Source: Buchnera aphidicola (Chaitoregma tattakana) (lineage in GTDB: Bacteria; Pseudomonadota; Gammaproteobacteria; Enterobacterales; Enterobacteriaceae). Taken from it: 64,000 bases of DNA. This document shows, in pieces, positions 9,535-19,552 of the stretch (positions are counted from its first letter, which is position 1; each line of letters begins with the position of its first letter). The notes under the pieces were generated by a model. It searched no databases. It was not told where the DNA came from and worked only from the letters and a program-made list of their open reading frames with translations. The stretch spans positions 355,465-419,464 of the forward strand of contig NZ_CP134991.1 in assembly GCF_039370165.1 (NCBI RefSeq), in the 5' to 3' direction. Both the position numbers and the translations under genes were made by a program.

Positions 9535-10035
9535 CTATGTAAAATCATTAATATTTTTGTTTCTTTTTTTTGCTACTACATTTGGAGATTGAATACTTTT
9601 CAATCCGTTTATAGTAGCTCTTACTACATTTATAGGATTAGTAGAACCATAAGTTTTGGCGAATACATTAAAAACCCCAGAAACTTCAAAAACAGCTCTC
9701 ATAGCACCTCCCGCAATTATACCTGTGCCATCTAAAGCTGGTTTCATAAAAATTGTAGATCCAGTAAAACTTCTTTTTATTGCATATTGTAAAGTATTAT
9801 TTTTTAAAAAAAATGTTATCATATTTTTTCTAGCTCTTTCCATAGCTTTCTGTATAGCAAAAGGAACTTCTTTAGCCTTCCCATATCCAAATCCTACTTT
9901 ACCATTTCTATTTCCAACCACAGTTAAAGCTGTAAAAGAAAATACTCTTCCACCTTTTACAGTTTTAGATACTCTGTTTACTGCAATAAGCTTTTCCTGA
10001 AGCTCGTTAGATTTTTTGTTATCTATATTTTTCAT
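9535..10035 (-). CDS. rpsE: 30S ribosomal protein S5
   Basis: S5 acts in decoding fidelity and mRNA helicase activity at the 30S entry. The N-terminal double-stranded RNA-binding-like fold ([20 protein letters not shown] near residue 18) and the C-terminal domain ([20 protein letters not shown] near 108) are clear. 166 aa as in E. coli. Confidence 0.97.
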   Translation of the reverse strand: MKNIDNKKSNELQEKLIAVNRVSKTVKGGRVFSFTALTVVGNRNGKVGFGYGKAKEVPFAIQKAMERARKNMITFFLKNNTLQYAIKRSFTGSTIFMKPALDGTGIIAGGAMRAVFEVSGVFNVFAKTYGSTNPINVVRATINGLKSIQSPNVVAKKRNKNINDFT

Positions 10036-10051
10036 TTAAACTATCATCCTA

Positions 10052-10411
10052 TTAAAATCTCAAACCATGTTTTCTAGCAGAATCAGCTAGTTCTTTTATT
10101 CTACCATGATATTTAAATCCTGATCTATCAAAAGAAACATTCTTTATACCCTTTTTTAAAGCTCTTATTGCTATTTCTTTTCCAACTAATGTAGATGAAA
10201 CTTTATTTCCTGTATAAAGTAATTTACTTCTAATATTTTTTTCTAAAGTAGAAGCAGATACTATAACAAAATTATCTACAGAAATTACTTGAGCATACAT
10301 ATTTCTAGAAGTTCTATGAACAACTAATCTAATACTTTGTAGCCTCTTGAAATTATTTCTACTTTTTGAATATCTTCTCATCCTAGCTAGTTTTTTTTTA
10401 AAAACACTCAT
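10052..10411 (-). CDS. rplR: 50S ribosomal protein L18
   Basis: 5S rRNA-binding protein. The start at 10411 ([13 protein letters not shown]) matches E. coli L18 length (119 against 117 aa); the frame stays open to 10501 but that extension lies inside rplF. Motifs: [16 protein letters not shown] near residue 29, and [20 protein letters not shown] near 88. The start is one base after the rplF stop, indicating coupling. Confidence 0.95.
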   Translation of the reverse strand: MSVFKKKLARMRRYSKSRNNFKRLQSIRLVVHRTSRNMYAQVISVDNFVIVSASTLEKNIRSKLLYTGNKVSSTLVGKEIAIRALKKGIKNVSFDRSGFKYHGRIKELADSARKHGLRF

Positions 10412-10412
10412 A

Positions 10413-10946
10413 TTATTTTTTCTTAGTCTCCTTTCTAATAACTGTTTCATCTTTATAACAAATACCTTTGCCTTTATAAGGCTCAGGAGATCTATATGCA
10501 CGTAAGTTTGCAGCTGCCTGGAAGACTAATTGTTTATTTATTCCACTCAAAACTATTTTTGTCAATGAATCGCAAACCGCATCAACTCCATCTGGCAAGC
10601 AATGTTCTATTTTATGTGAAAATCCTAAATATAAACTTAAAATATTTTTGTTTAAAGACACTCTATACCCTACTCCAGATAATAAAAGTGTTTTAAAAAA
10701 CTTATTTTGCACGCCATATATCATAGAATTAACTAAAGATCTACAAGTACCTGCATGCATCCAGGACCTATAGTAATTGCTATTACCACAAAAAGTTAAT
10801 AAATTTTTTTCATATTTCACAGTTACAAACTTACTTATTATATGTTCTAAACTGCCATATGTTCCCTTTATAAAAATCTTATTAGATTTAAGTTTAATAT
10901 ATACATTATCAGGAATAAAAATTGGTTTTTTAGCTATTCTAGACAT
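10413..10946 (-). CDS. rplF: 50S ribosomal protein L6
   Basis: L6 lies near the factor-binding site of the 50S. 177 aa as in E. coli, beginning [15 protein letters not shown] and ending with the conserved [16 protein letters not shown] segment. Two duplicated L6 folds span the length. Spc-operon position between rpsH and rplR. Confidence 0.96.
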   Translation of the reverse strand: MSRIAKKPIFIPDNVYIKLKSNKIFIKGTYGSLEHIISKFVTVKYEKNLLTFCGNSNYYRSWMHAGTCRSLVNSMIYGVQNKFFKTLLLSGVGYRVSLNKNILSLYLGFSHKIEHCLPDGVDAVCDSLTKIVLSGINKQLVFQAAANLRAYRSPEPYKGKGICYKDETVIRKETKKK

Positions 10947-10993
10947 ATTATCCCCATATAATTTAATTTATTGAAAAAAAATATTTAAACAAA

Positions 10994-11374
10994 CTAATAT
11001 ACTGTACATAATATTTCTCCACCAATCCCTAATTTTCTAGCATCAAAATCAGTTATAACCCCTCTTGATGTTGATATTATAGAAATTCCTAAACCAGAAA
11101 TAACTTTTTGTATATTTTTTTTATTTTTATATATTCTTAAACTAGGTTTGCTTATTTTTTTAATATTTTCTATAACTGGTTTCCCATTAAAATATTTTAA
11201 AAATATTTTTATATTATTTTCTATGATATAATTACTTATATATCCTTCTTTTTTTAAAACTTTCAGTATAGATTTTTTAAAATTAGAAAACTTAACAATT
11301 ACATATACTTTTCTTGAAAATTGACCATTTCTTATTTTTGTAAACATATCACTAATAGAATCTTGCATGCTCAT
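10994..11374 (-). CDS. rpsH: 30S ribosomal protein S8
   Basis: S8 binds the central domain of 16S rRNA and is the spc-operon repressor in E. coli. The start at 11374 (MSMQDSISDMFTKIRNGQ) aligns with the E. coli N-terminus; an upstream in-frame ATG at 11425 would add 17 residues and overlap rpsN. The C-terminal GLGISIISTSRGVITDFDAR motif is intact. 126 aa against 130, slightly shortened in the middle. Confidence 0.95.
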   Translation of the reverse strand: MSMQDSISDMFTKIRNGQFSRKVYVIVKFSNFKKSILKVLKKEGYISNYIIENNIKIFLKYFNGKPVIENIKKISKPSLRIYKNKKNIQKVISGLGISIISTSRGVITDFDARKLGIGGEILCTVY

Positions 11375-11418
11375 GTTTAAAAATTGTCCTATAATGTTTT
11401 TATTGCATAAATTTAATT

Positions 11419-11724
11419 TTACCAACTCGATTTTTTCAATCCTGGTATTTCTCCTTTCATAGCTACCTCTCTAAACTTAATTCTACTTAAACCAAACTTT
11501 CTTAAATATGCATGAGGTCTACCTGTAATATAACATCTATTCCTTATTCTACATACACTAGAATCTCTAGGAAGTTTCTGTAATTTAAATATTGTTTTCA
11601 ATTTGTCTCTATCAGAAGTATTTACATCAAAAATAATCTTTTTCAACTTCTTTCTTAGATTAAAAAATTTTTTACTAAGTTTTTTTCTTTTAAACTCTCT
11701 AGCTTTTATTGATTCTTTAGCCAT
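11419..11724 (-). CDS. rpsN: 30S ribosomal protein S14
   Basis: 101-aa S14 of the zinc-free (C-minus) type: [16 protein letters not shown] at the start and [19 protein letters not shown] near residue 62. The length equals E. coli S14. Located between rplE and rpsH. Confidence 0.96.
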   Translation of the reverse strand: MAKESIKAREFKRKKLSKKFFNLRKKLKKIIFDVNTSDRDKLKTIFKLQKLPRDSSVCRIRNRCYITGRPHAYLRKFGLSRIKFREVAMKGEIPGLKKSSW

Positions 11725-11744
11725 TTTAATACTCCTTATAAAAT

Positions 11745-12284
11745 CTATTTCTTAAATGGAAAACTTAAAGACTTTAACAACTCTAAAGAATATAAATCTA
11801 TATTTGTATTAGTTGTAATGGTAATATTTAAACCTCTAGTTTTATCTACTTTTTCGTAATTTATTTCTGGAAAAATAATTTGTTCCTTAATACCTATGCT
11901 ATAGTTTCCCATTCCATCAAATGACTTTTTATTAAATCCTCTAAAATCTCTTATTCTAGGTACAACAATATATATAAATCTATTTATAAAATCCCACATC
12001 CTATTCTTACGTAATGTGACCTTACATCCTACTGGATATCCTTGTCTTATTTTAAATCCAGATATAGATTTTTTAGCATTAGTAACAATAGGTTTTTGTC
12101 CTGAAATCATAGTAATATCGGAAACTATATTATTTAAATTTTTTTTATTACCATTACAATCCCCATCTCCAATATTTAAAGTAATTTTTACAACTTTAGG
12201 AACTTGCATGACAGATGTAAAATTTAACTTTTTCATTAGATAATTTGTTATCTTATTCTTATAAACATTTCTAAGATCTAACAC
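11745..12284 (-). CDS. rplE: 50S ribosomal protein L5
   Basis: L5 binds 5S rRNA and contacts P-site tRNA in the central protuberance. 179 aa as in E. coli. [19 protein letters not shown] near residue 21, [19 protein letters not shown] near 58 and the [19 protein letters not shown] motif are all present. Spc order rplX-rplE-rpsN is kept. Confidence 0.96.
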   Translation of the reverse strand: MLDLRNVYKNKITNYLMKKLNFTSVMQVPKVVKITLNIGDGDCNGNKKNLNNIVSDITMISGQKPIVTNAKKSISGFKIRQGYPVGCKVTLRKNRMWDFINRFIYIVVPRIRDFRGFNKKSFDGMGNYSIGIKEQIIFPEINYEKVDKTRGLNITITTNTNIDLYSLELLKSLSFPFKK

Positions 12285-12311
12285 TATAAATCTCCAAATT
12301 TTTTATTTAAA

Positions 12312-12641
12312 TTATAATAATTTATTTTTTTTTATAATCTTATTATTAGATTTAAAAAATCTAACTTTTTTACCATCTAAAAATTTAAATCCTACTCTGT
12401 CTGGCTTGCCTGTGATATGATTAAAAATTTTTAAGTTAGATACTTGAATATAAGATTCTTTCTTAACTATTCCTCCCATTACGTTCTTTTCTGGTATAGA
12501 TTTTTGGTGTTTTTTAATAATATTTATTCCACTAACAATAACTTTATTTGAAGAAAGAAATTTTTTTACTATGCCTTTTTTACCTTTATATTTTCCTGTA
12601 ATAACAATTACATTATCATTTTTTCTAATTTTTTTTGACAT
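12312..12641 (-). CDS. rplX: 50S ribosomal protein L24
   Basis: Assembly initiator of the 50S subunit. The KOW motif [19 protein letters not shown] begins near residue 8; [15 protein letters not shown] follows. 109 aa, a few residues longer than E. coli because of a Lys/Asn-rich tail. Follows rplN on the minus strand. Confidence 0.95.
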   Translation of the reverse strand: MSKKIRKNDNVIVITGKYKGKKGIVKKFLSSNKVIVSGINIIKKHQKSIPEKNVMGGIVKKESYIQVSNLKIFNHITGKPDRVGFKFLDGKKVRFFKSNNKIIKKNKLL

Positions 12642-12656
12642 AAATATTACATACCT

Positions 12657-13028
12657 CTAAAGTACTTCAGGAGCTAAAGATATAATTTTCATAAATTTAT
12701 CTGTTCTTAATTCTCTAGTCACTGGCCCAAAAATTCTACTTCCTACAAGGGTTTCACCTGTATTGTTTAATAATACACAAGAATTTTTGTCAAATCTAAT
12801 ATATGAGCCATCTAATCTAGATATACCTTTTTTAGTTCTAATTACAACTGCTTTTAAAACTTCGCCCTTCTTAACTTTGCCATGTGAAGAAGCTTCTTGT
12901 ATGGCAACTTTAATTATGTCTCCAATATTTGCATATCTTTTTTTAGAGCCTCCTAATACTTTAATACACATGGCCAGTTTAGCACCTGAGTTGTCTGAAA
13001 CACTTAAAATTGTTTGTTCTTGAATCAT
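12657..13028 (-). CDS. rplN: 50S ribosomal protein L14
   Basis: L14 forms an intersubunit bridge. [21 protein letters not shown] at the N-terminus (shown as [16 protein letters not shown]) and [13 protein letters not shown] near residue 97 are near-identical to E. coli; 123 aa. First gene of the spc block. Confidence 0.97.
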   Translation of the reverse strand: MIQEQTILSVSDNSGAKLAMCIKVLGGSKKRYANIGDIIKVAIQEASSHGKVKKGEVLKAVVIRTKKGISRLDGSYIRFDKNSCVLLNNTGETLVGSRIFGPVTRELRTDKFMKIISLAPEVL

Positions 13029-13066
13029 TTTATAACTACCTTTTATATCCTATATAAAACATTATA

Positions 13067-13312
13067 TTATTTTCTTACTAACTTTACAAACTTCCAAAAC
13101 TTAGTTTTAGAAATAGGTTTACACTCAGAAATCTCAATAACATCACCTAATTTACATACATTATGTTCATCATGTACTTTAAACTTTATGTTTCTTTTAA
13201 TAAACTTACCATAAACCTTGTGTTTGACAAAACGCTCTATTAAAATAGTACATGTTTTATCCATTTTATTACTAATAACTAGACCCTTTAATACTTTAAT
13301 GTTTTTAGTCAC
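13067..13312 (-). CDS. rpsQ: 30S ribosomal protein S17
   Basis: Early-binding 30S protein with an OB fold: LKGLVISNKMDKTCTILIER near residue 8 and GDVIEISECKPISKTKFW near 56. 81 aa against 84. Its start overlaps the end of rpmC by 8 bp, so translation is likely coupled. Last gene of the S10 block. Confidence 0.95.
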   Translation of the reverse strand: MTKNIKVLKGLVISNKMDKTCTILIERFVKHKVYGKFIKRNIKFKVHDEHNVCKLGDVIEISECKPISKTKFWKFVKLVRK

Positions 13313-13499
13313 TTGTTTTAACCTTATTAAAATTCATTAAAAACTTTATTTTAGATATTTTTTTTCTACAAGATTTCAACAAATGAGTCTTTTTTAACTT
13401 TCCTGAAAACAATTGAAGTTTTAAATTAAATTCTTCCCTTAATGTAGACATTAATTGTTCATATAAATGTATATTAATACTATTAATTTGTTTTTTCAT
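13305..13499 (-). CDS. rpmC: 50S ribosomal protein L29
   Basis: 64-aa, mostly helical protein at the tunnel exit, between rplP and rpsQ. Segments LYEQLMSTLREEFNLKLQLFSGKL and LLKSCRKKISKIKFLMN match the L29 pattern (E. coli LNTELLNLLREQFNLRMQ). Sequence is more divergent than its neighbours; identity rests on pattern plus position. Confidence 0.9.
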   Translation of the reverse strand: MKKQINSINIHLYEQLMSTLREEFNLKLQLFSGKLKKTHLLKSCRKKISKIKFLMNFNKVKTSD

Positions 13500-13508
13500 A
13501 ATTTATTT

Positions 13509-13922
13509 TTACCAAATTATTTCTCTGCTTACAAAAACAGTCTTTACAGACAATTTAGAAGATGCTAAAGAAAAAGCTTTTCTAGAAATTTCTTCTGAAA
13601 CACCATCAACTTCATATAAAACTTTTCCTGGTTTTACTAAAAAAACCCAATATTCAACATTTCCTTTTCCTTTACCCATTCTAACTTCTAATGGTTTTTT
13701 AGTAATAGGTTTGTCAGGAAAAATTCTTATCCACATTTTACCATCTTTTTTAATTAATCTACTAATTACTTTTCTAGCAGATTCAATTTGTCTAGCCGTT
13801 AGTCTTCCTCTAGTAATAGCTTTTAATCCAAATTTTCCAAAACACACATTACTATCTATAGATAATCCTCTGTTTTTTCCTTTATGCATCTTTCTAAATT
13901 TAGTCTTTTTAGGTTGTAACAT
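13509..13922 (-). CDS. rplP: 50S ribosomal protein L16
   Basis: L16 sits near the A site and is required for peptidyl-transferase function. [19 protein letters not shown] at the start, [20 protein letters not shown] near residue 42 and the [20 protein letters not shown] motif near 83 are conserved. 137 aa against 136. Confidence 0.97.
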   Translation of the reverse strand: MLQPKKTKFRKMHKGKNRGLSIDSNVCFGKFGLKAITRGRLTARQIESARKVISRLIKKDGKMWIRIFPDKPITKKPLEVRMGKGKGNVEYWVFLVKPGKVLYEVDGVSEEISRKAFSLASSKLSVKTVFVSREIIW

Positions 13923-13938
13923 AATATAACAAACTCCT

Positions 13939-14643
13939 TCATCTATTTCTTCTATTCCTATATTGTTTTCTAAACCTCACTATAGGTTTTTCTAATTTTA
14001 ACATTACATCCATTTTACCTAGAATTTCTCCTTTAAATATCCATACTTTTACACCAATAATGCCATATGTAGTATGAGCTTCAGAAGCACTATATTCAAT
14101 ATCAGCTCTTAAAGTGTGCAAAGGAACTCTACCTTCTCGATACCATTCTCTTCTTGCTATTTCCGCGCCTCCAAGTCTTCCACTAATTTCCACTTTTATT
14201 CCTTTAGCACCTTGCCTCATAGCATTTTGTACTGACCTTTTCATAACCCTTCTAAACATCACTCTTCTTTCTAATTGTAAACTTATATTATTAGCAACAA
14301 GTTTTGCATCTAATTCGGGTTTTTTAACTTCTGATATGTTAATTTGAACTGGTGTTTTTATAAGATCAACTATTTTTAATCTAATTTTTTCTATATCTTC
14401 ACCCTTTTTTCCTATTACTATACCAGGTCTAGAAGTAAATATAGTTATTTTAACACTTTTAGACGGCCTTTCAATAACTACTTTAGACACAGAAGCTCTT
14501 ATCAATTTTTTAAAAATAAATTCTCTTACTTTAAAGTCATTTTGTAAATTCTTAGCAAAATTTTTTTTATTAGCAAACCAAATGGAATTCCAATGTTTTA
14601 TAATTCCTAATCTCATTCCATTAGGATTAACTTTTTGACCCAT
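13939..14643 (-). CDS. rpsC: 30S ribosomal protein S3
   Basis: S3 lines the mRNA entry and helps unwind m[23 protein letters not shown], the KH domain with [18 protein letters not shown] near residue 50, and the C-terminal [20 protein letters not shown] motif are present. 234 aa against 233. Confidence 0.97.
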   Translation of the reverse strand: MGQKVNPNGMRLGIIKHWNSIWFANKKNFAKNLQNDFKVREFIFKKLIRASVSKVVIERPSKSVKITIFTSRPGIVIGKKGEDIEKIRLKIVDLIKTPVQINISEVKKPELDAKLVANNISLQLERRVMFRRVMKRSVQNAMRQGAKGIKVEISGRLGGAEIARREWYREGRVPLHTLRADIEYSASEAHTTYGIIGVKVWIFKGEILGKMDVMLKLEKPIVRFRKQYRNRRNR

Positions 14644-14667
14644 TTTAAAAACCTCATGTTTAAAATT

Positions 14668-14997
14668 TTATTCAGACACTACTATTTTTATATGACTAGT
14701 TCTTTTAAATATTCTATCAGCTCTACCTTTAGCTCTCGGCATCATACGTTTCATCATTGGGCCTTCATCTATATTTATTCTAATAATCTTTAATTTATCA
14801 ACATCTAATCCGTAATTATGTTCTGCATTAGCAATCACAGAATTTAATACTTTAATTATCAAATTGGAAGCTTTTTTTTTATTAAATTCTAATATGTTCA
14901 TAGCTAAAGAAACTTTTTTACCTAATATTAAATTCGATATTATCCTCACTTTCTGTGCAGAAGAATTAGCTTTTTTATGTATAGCATAAACTTCCAT
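14668..14997 (-). CDS. rplV: 50S ribosomal protein L22
   Basis: L22 lines the exit tunnel. [21 protein letters not shown] near residue 12 and the hairpin-end segment [20 protein letters not shown] near 82 match the family; the tip loop that contacts macrolides is intact. 109-110 aa as in E. coli. Confidence 0.96.
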   Translation of the reverse strand: MEVYAIHKKANSSAQKVRIISNLILGKKVSLAMNILEFNKKKASNLIIKVLNSVIANAEHNYGLDVDKLKIIRINIDEGPMMKRMMPRAKGRADRIFKRTSHIKIVVSE

Positions 14998-15012
14998 TAA
15001 ATTTTCTCCAAT

Positions 15013-15318
15013 TTAAACTTTTTGTTTAGGATCTTCAGAAACATTTTTCTTAACTTTTTTATCTATATTATGTCCTCTATAAGTTCGAGTTATAGAAAAT
15101 TCTCCTAACTTATGCCCAACCATTTCTTCAGTTATAAAAATAGGTATATGTTTTTTACCATTGTGTACTAAAATAGTTAACCCTACCATATTAGGGAAAA
15201 TAGTAGAACGTCTAGACCAAGTTTTTATTGGTTTTCTATCTTTTAATTTTACTGCTTTTTTTACCTTTTTAAATAAACTTTCATCTATAAAAGGACCTTT
15301 TCTTAAAGATCTTGGCAT
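15013..15318 (-). CDS. rpsS: 30S ribosomal protein S19
   Basis: S19 of the 30S head, bound with S13. [19 protein letters not shown] and [18 protein letters not shown] near residue 67 are diagnostic. At 101 aa it is about nine residues longer than E. coli S19 through a Lys-rich C-terminal tail. Confidence 0.96.
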   Translation of the reverse strand: MPRSLRKGPFIDESLFKKVKKAVKLKDRKPIKTWSRRSTIFPNMVGLTILVHNGKKHIPIFITEEMVGHKLGEFSITRTYRGHNIDKKVKKNVSEDPKQKV

Positions 15319-15337
15319 AAAAAATTATCCTTAAAAA

Positions 15338-16156
15338 TTAATTTTTGTTATGTATAATAAATTTCTGTGTTCTTTTATTTTTTCTAGTTTTTTTACCTTT
15401 TGTCTGCTTACCCCAGGGACTAACAGGATGTTTACCAAAATTTCTACCTTCTCCACCTCCATGAGGATGATCAACTGGATTCATAGCAGTACCTCTAACA
15501 GTAGGACGCACTCCAGCCCACCTTTTAGCACCGGCCTTACCAAGTTTTTTTAACATATGTATAGTATTTCCTACTTCACCTATAGTAGCTCTACAACGAG
15601 AATATATTTTACGCAGTTCACCAGATCGTAATCTAATTGATACATATTTTTTTTCTTTTGATATAATCTGCGCGTGATTACCAGCAGATCTAGAAATTTG
15701 AGCTCCTTTGCCCGGTCTAAGTTCTATATTATGTATATATTCTCCAGTAGGTATATTTTTTATGCTTAGGCAATTACCAATTCTAATCTCTACATTATCT
15801 CCAGATATTACAGTATCACCTACTTTAATATTTTTAGGTTCTAATATATAACTTTTAGTCCCATCTTTATATAAAATTAATGCAATGTTAGAAGATCTGT
15901 TGGGGTCATACTCAATTCGTTTTACAATAGCTAATATATTATCTTTTCTTCTTTTAAAATCTATCTTTCTATATTTTTTTTTATGCCCACCTCCTATATG
16001 CCTTGTAGTAATCCTACCTGAGTTATTTCTACCCCCTGTTTTAACATTTTTAAATAACAAACGTTTTATAGGCCTTTTCTTACATAAATTAGAACTATCT
16101 ACTTTGATTAGATGCCTTCTGCCCGGAGAAGTGGGCCTTACCTTTTTTAATATCAT
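15338..16156 (-). CDS. rplB: 50S ribosomal protein L2
   Basis: L2 is central to subunit association and peptidyl transfer. 272 aa against 273. [16 protein letters not shown] near residue 9, [20 protein letters not shown] near 48 and the catalytic-region motif [19 protein letters not shown] near 222 with the essential His are all intact. Confidence 0.97.
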   Translation of the reverse strand: MILKKVRPTSPGRRHLIKVDSSNLCKKRPIKRLLFKNVKTGGRNNSGRITTRHIGGGHKKKYRKIDFKRRKDNILAIVKRIEYDPNRSSNIALILYKDGTKSYILEPKNIKVGDTVISGDNVEIRIGNCLSIKNIPTGEYIHNIELRPGKGAQISRSAGNHAQIISKEKKYVSIRLRSGELRKIYSRCRATIGEVGNTIHMLKKLGKAGAKRWAGVRPTVRGTAMNPVDHPHGGGEGRNFGKHPVSPWGKQTKGKKTRKNKRTQKFIIHNKN

Positions 16157-16183
16157 ACAAAATCCTAAGTTTTAAAAATATAT

Positions 16184-16483
16184 TTAAAAATTTATAATGT
16201 CACCTTTTTTTAAAGTTACATATGCTTTTTTCCAATCTTTTCTAAAATTTATTTTACTAATACTGCTTTTTCTATTATTCTTTTTTTTACCTTTTACAAT
16301 TAAAGTGTTAACTTTTAAAACATTTACCTTAAAAAATTTTTCTAATGTTGTCTTAATTTCTTTTTTAGTAGAATTTTTTAAAACTTTTATTACAAAAATA
16401 TTGTTTTTTTTAGATACTGCAGAGGATTTTTCAGATACATGAATTCCTCTGAAAATTTTAAAAATACGCTCTTCAAATTTCAT
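16184..16483 (-). CDS. rplW: 50S ribosomal protein L23
   Basis: L23 at the tunnel exit is the docking site for trigger factor and SRP. IHVSEKSSAVSKKNNIFVIK near residue 14 and the LKKGDIINF end fit the family (E. coli ends LKEGQNLDF-like). 99 aa against 100. It starts inside the end of rplD (11-bp overlap). Confidence 0.94.
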   Translation of the reverse strand: MKFEERIFKIFRGIHVSEKSSAVSKKNNIFVIKVLKNSTKKEIKTTLEKFFKVNVLKVNTLIVKGKKKNNRKSSISKINFRKDWKKAYVTLKKGDIINF

Positions 16484-17087
16484 TAAAATTATTCTCTATT
16501 TTTTTAAATGTATCAACCGTTGTAACTATAAGATCATAAGATAATAAAACTAATGGGTTCATAAACCTAACTTCTATAACCATAATTCTATCAATATTTC
16601 TAGATGCTAAAAATAAATTTTTATCAAAACTATTTAGTATTACCAAAGTTTTTTTGTTTTCAGTAAATTTTAATTTTTCCATTAATAATTTAGTTTTTGG
16701 ATAAGTAATACAGAATTTCTTAAAAATTATTATCTTATTTTTTATTATTAATTCAGAAAAAATACTTTTCATAGCTCCATTGTACATTTTTTTATTTATC
16801 TTTACACAACTCTTTTTAGGTTCAGCTGCAAAAGTTACACCCCCTGATCTCCATATAGGGCTTCTTATAGATCCAACTCTTGCTCTTCCAGTACCTTTTT
16901 GTTTCCATGGTTTTTTACCAGAACCAGATACGTTAGATCTAGACTTTTGTGCTTTGGTTCCTTTTTTACTAAGAGCAATGTATGATAGCAATACTTGATG
17001 TATAAGTTTTTTATTAAAAGACCTATTTAATATAAAATTAGATACATCCACGTAATCACTAATACAATCTTTCAGCAATAATTTCAT
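16473..17087 (-). CDS. rplD: 50S ribosomal protein L4
   Basis: L4 lines the tunnel and in E. coli represses the S10 operon. The extended loop KPWKQKGTGRARVGSIRSPI near residue 58 is conserved. 204 aa against 201. It begins one base after the rplC stop and overlaps rplW, so the three genes are probably coupled. Confidence 0.95.
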   Translation of the reverse strand: MKLLLKDCISDYVDVSNFILNRSFNKKLIHQVLLSYIALSKKGTKAQKSRSNVSGSGKKPWKQKGTGRARVGSIRSPIWRSGGVTFAAEPKKSCVKINKKMYNGAMKSIFSELIIKNKIIIFKKFCITYPKTKLLMEKLKFTENKKTLVILNSFDKNLFLASRNIDRIMVIEVRFMNPLVLLSYDLIVTTVDTFKKIENNFNEI

Positions 17088-17088
17088 A

Positions 17089-17733
17089 TTAACTAATTTT
17101 TTTACCTCTTGTTTTTATAGATGGTCTTACAATAACATCTCCATTAGAGGGGCCTGGAACAGTGCCTTTCACAAACAAAAAATTATTATTATCAATAGAA
17201 ACTATTTTTAAATTTTGTATAGTTACTCTATTATTACCTAAATGTCCAGACATTTTTTTTCCTTTAAAAACTCGTCCTGGCGTTTGATTCTGTCCTATTG
17301 AACCAGGGGCTCTATGAGATAATGAATTCCCATGACTACTATCTTGAGATTTAAAATTCCATCGTTTTATTGTTCCTGAAAAACCTTTACCTTTAGAAAA
17401 ACCAGTTACGTCTACCATACTAATATTTTTAAAAATATTTATACTTATAGATTGACCTACAGAAAAATTTTTTGTGTCTGGTACTCTAAACTCCCATAAG
17501 CCTCTACCAGCTAAAACATTATGTTTAATAAAATGACCAGCTGTAGGTTTATTAATTTTATTTATATTTCTTTCACCTGTAGTAACCTGTATAGCAGAAT
17601 AAAAATCATTCTTTAAATTTTTTATTTGCACTATTCTATTTTTAGTAATTTTTATCACAGTTACAGGCACCAAATCTCCATTTTCTAAAAAAATCATAGA
17701 AGCACCTACTTTTTTACCAACCAATCCTACCAT
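17089..17733 (-). CDS. rplC: 50S ribosomal protein L3
   Basis: L3 starts 50S assembly and reaches the peptidyl-transferase centre. [15 protein letters not shown], the [20 protein letters not shown] segment near 120, and the loop motif [19 protein letters not shown] (Gln that is methylated in E. coli lies here) are present. 214 aa against 209. Confidence 0.96.
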   Translation of the reverse strand: MVGLVGKKVGASMIFLENGDLVPVTVIKITKNRIVQIKNLKNDFYSAIQVTTGERNINKINKPTAGHFIKHNVLAGRGLWEFRVPDTKNFSVGQSISINIFKNISMVDVTGFSKGKGFSGTIKRWNFKSQDSSHGNSLSHRAPGSIGQNQTPGRVFKGKKMSGHLGNNRVTIQNLKIVSIDNNNFLFVKGTVPGPSNGDVIVRPSIKTRGKKIS

Positions 17734-17780
17734 ATAAAATTACCTATAATAAATTTTGTTATTTTGTATAAAATTTTAAA

Positions 17781-18092
17781 TTAATCTAATACTATTTGTA
17801 CATCCACTCCAGCAGCCAAATCTAATCTCATTAACGCGTCTACAGTTTTTTCTGTAGGCTCTACAATATCTATCAATCTTTTATGCGTACATATTTCATA
17901 TTGATCACGAGCATCTTTGTTAACATGAGGTGACACTAATATAGTAAACTTTTCTTTTCTAGTAGGCAGTGGAATAGGACCTCTAACTTGTGCTCCTGTC
18001 CTTTTAGCAGTATCTACTATTTCTTCTGTAGATTGATCTATTAATCTATGATCAAAAGCTTTCAACCTAATTCTAATTCTTTGACTATTCAT
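17781..18092 (-). CDS. rpsJ: 30S ribosomal protein S10
   Basis: First gene of the S10 block. S10 is part of the 30S head and is also the NusE antitermination factor. [19 protein letters not shown] and [19 protein letters not shown] near residue 34 are near-identical to E. coli; 103 aa in both. The 200-bp AT-rich leader up to tufA should hold its promoter; I could not pick a convincing one. Confidence 0.97.
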   Translation of the reverse strand: MNSQRIRIRLKAFDHRLIDQSTEEIVDTAKRTGAQVRGPIPLPTRKEKFTILVSPHVNKDARDQYEICTHKRLIDIVEPTEKTVDALMRLDLAAGVDVQIVLD

Positions 18093-18262
18093 AATAACCT
18101 ACATTCGTTTCTAAAAAAGTTGTTTATACACTAATATAACATCTAATGTATAAAAGAAAAAAATATAAATTTTTAAAAATAATTTTTTTTCAATAAAAAG
18201 TTATATAAAAAATAAATTGTATCAAATATAAAAATTAAAAACTAGTATAAACTATAAACATA

Positions 18263-18295
18263 GAAAAAGAGGTATCTAAAAAAATCCTCTTTTTC
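18263..18295 (-). terminator. hairpin downstream of tufA, probable terminator
   Basis: GAAAAAGAGG (18263-18272) pairs perfectly with CCTCTTTTTC (18286-18295), giving a 10-bp stem and a 13-base loop. It lies 13 bp past the tufA stop and before rpsJ, so it could separate the str-type unit from the S10 superoperon. There is no long T run outside the stem. Confidence 0.5.
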
Positions 18296-18307
18296 TAAAA
18301 AAGATAT

Positions 18308-19492
18308 TTATTCAATAATTTTTGAAACTACACCAGCTCCTACAGTTTTTCCTCCTTCCCTTATAGCAAACCTTAATCCTTCTGTCATAGCAACTGGATA
18401 TATTAATGTAACTGTAAGATCAATATTATCTCCAGGCATTACCATCTCTAAAGAATCAGGTAATTCTATAAGACCTGTCACATCAGTAGTTCTAAAATAA
18501 AATTGAGGTTTATATCCCTTAAAAAAAGCAGTATGTCTTCCTCCTTCTTCCTTAGATAAAACATACACTTTTGACTGAAACTTTTTATGAGGAGTTATAG
18601 TTCCAGGCTTAGATAGAACTTGACCTCTTTCTATATCATCTCTTTTAGTACCTCTTAACAATATTCCTACGTTTTCACCCGCCCTTCCTTCATCTAAAAG
18701 TTTTCTAAACATTTCTACACCAGTACATATAGTCTTTGATGTGGGTTTTATTCCTACTATCTCTACTTCTTCACCTACTTTTATAATACCTTTTTCAACT
18801 CTTCCGGTAACTACTGTTCCTCTTCCAGATATAGAGAAAACATCTTCAATAGGAAGTAGAAATGGCTCATTAATATGTCTTTTAGGATCTGGAATATACT
18901 TATCTAAAAAATTAGATAATTCTATAATCTTATTTTCCCATTTTTCAACACCTTCTATAGCTTTTAAAGCAGATCCTCTTATTATAGGTGTTTTATCACC
19001 AGGAAAGTCATATTCTGTTAATAAATCTCTTACTTCCATTTCTACTAATTCTAATAGTTCTTCATCTTCAACCATATCACATTTATTTAAAAATACTATT
19101 ATATAAGGCACCCCAACTTGCCTTCCTAATAATATGTGTTCTCTAGTCTGAGGCATAGGACCATCAGTAGCCGCAACAACTAATATAGCTCCATCCATCT
19201 GTGCGGCTCCTGTAATCATGTTTTTTATATAATCAGCATGACCAGGGCAATCTACATGTGCATAGTGCCTGTTTAAAGTATCATATTCTACATGGGATGT
19301 ATTTATAGTTATTCCTCTAGATTTCTCTTCTGGAGCATTGTCTATTTGTTCAAATGTTTTAGCAGACCCACCATATTTTTTTGATAGTACTGTTGTAATC
19401 GCTGAAGTTAACGTCGTCTTACCATGATCTACATGACCTATTGTGCCAACATTTACATGAGGTTTAATACGCTCAAATTTTTTTTTAGACAT
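18308..19492 (-). CDS. tufA: elongation factor Tu
   Basis: Delivers aminoacyl-tRNA to the ribosome with GTP. 394 aa, as in E. coli. G motifs: [10 protein letters not shown] near residue 18, DCPGHADY near 80, NKCDM near 135 and GSALKA near 173; the effector region [12 protein letters not shown] is intact. Codon positions are visibly less AT-rich than neighbours, as expected for a highly constrained gene. Probably the only tuf copy, since the order follows fusA as in E. coli tufA. Confidence 0.98.
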   Translation of the reverse strand: MSKKKFERIKPHVNVGTIGHVDHGKTTLTSAITTVLSKKYGGSAKTFEQIDNAPEEKSRGITINTSHVEYDTLNRHYAHVDCPGHADYIKNMITGAAQMDGAILVVAATDGPMPQTREHILLGRQVGVPYIIVFLNKCDMVEDEELLELVEMEVRDLLTEYDFPGDKTPIIRGSALKAIEGVEKWENKIIELSNFLDKYIPDPKRHINEPFLLPIEDVFSISGRGTVVTGRVEKGIIKVGEEVEIVGIKPTSKTICTGVEMFRKLLDEGRAGENVGILLRGTKRDDIERGQVLSKPGTITPHKKFQSKVYVLSKEEGGRHTAFFKGYKPQFYFRTTDVTGLIELPDSLEMVMPGDNIDLTVTLIYPVAMTEGLRFAIREGGKTVGAGVVSKIIE

Positions 19493-19552
19493 TTTATATA
19501 CTCTAGTTTTATTAATATATTAAAATTAATATTAATTAAAATAAAAAACAAA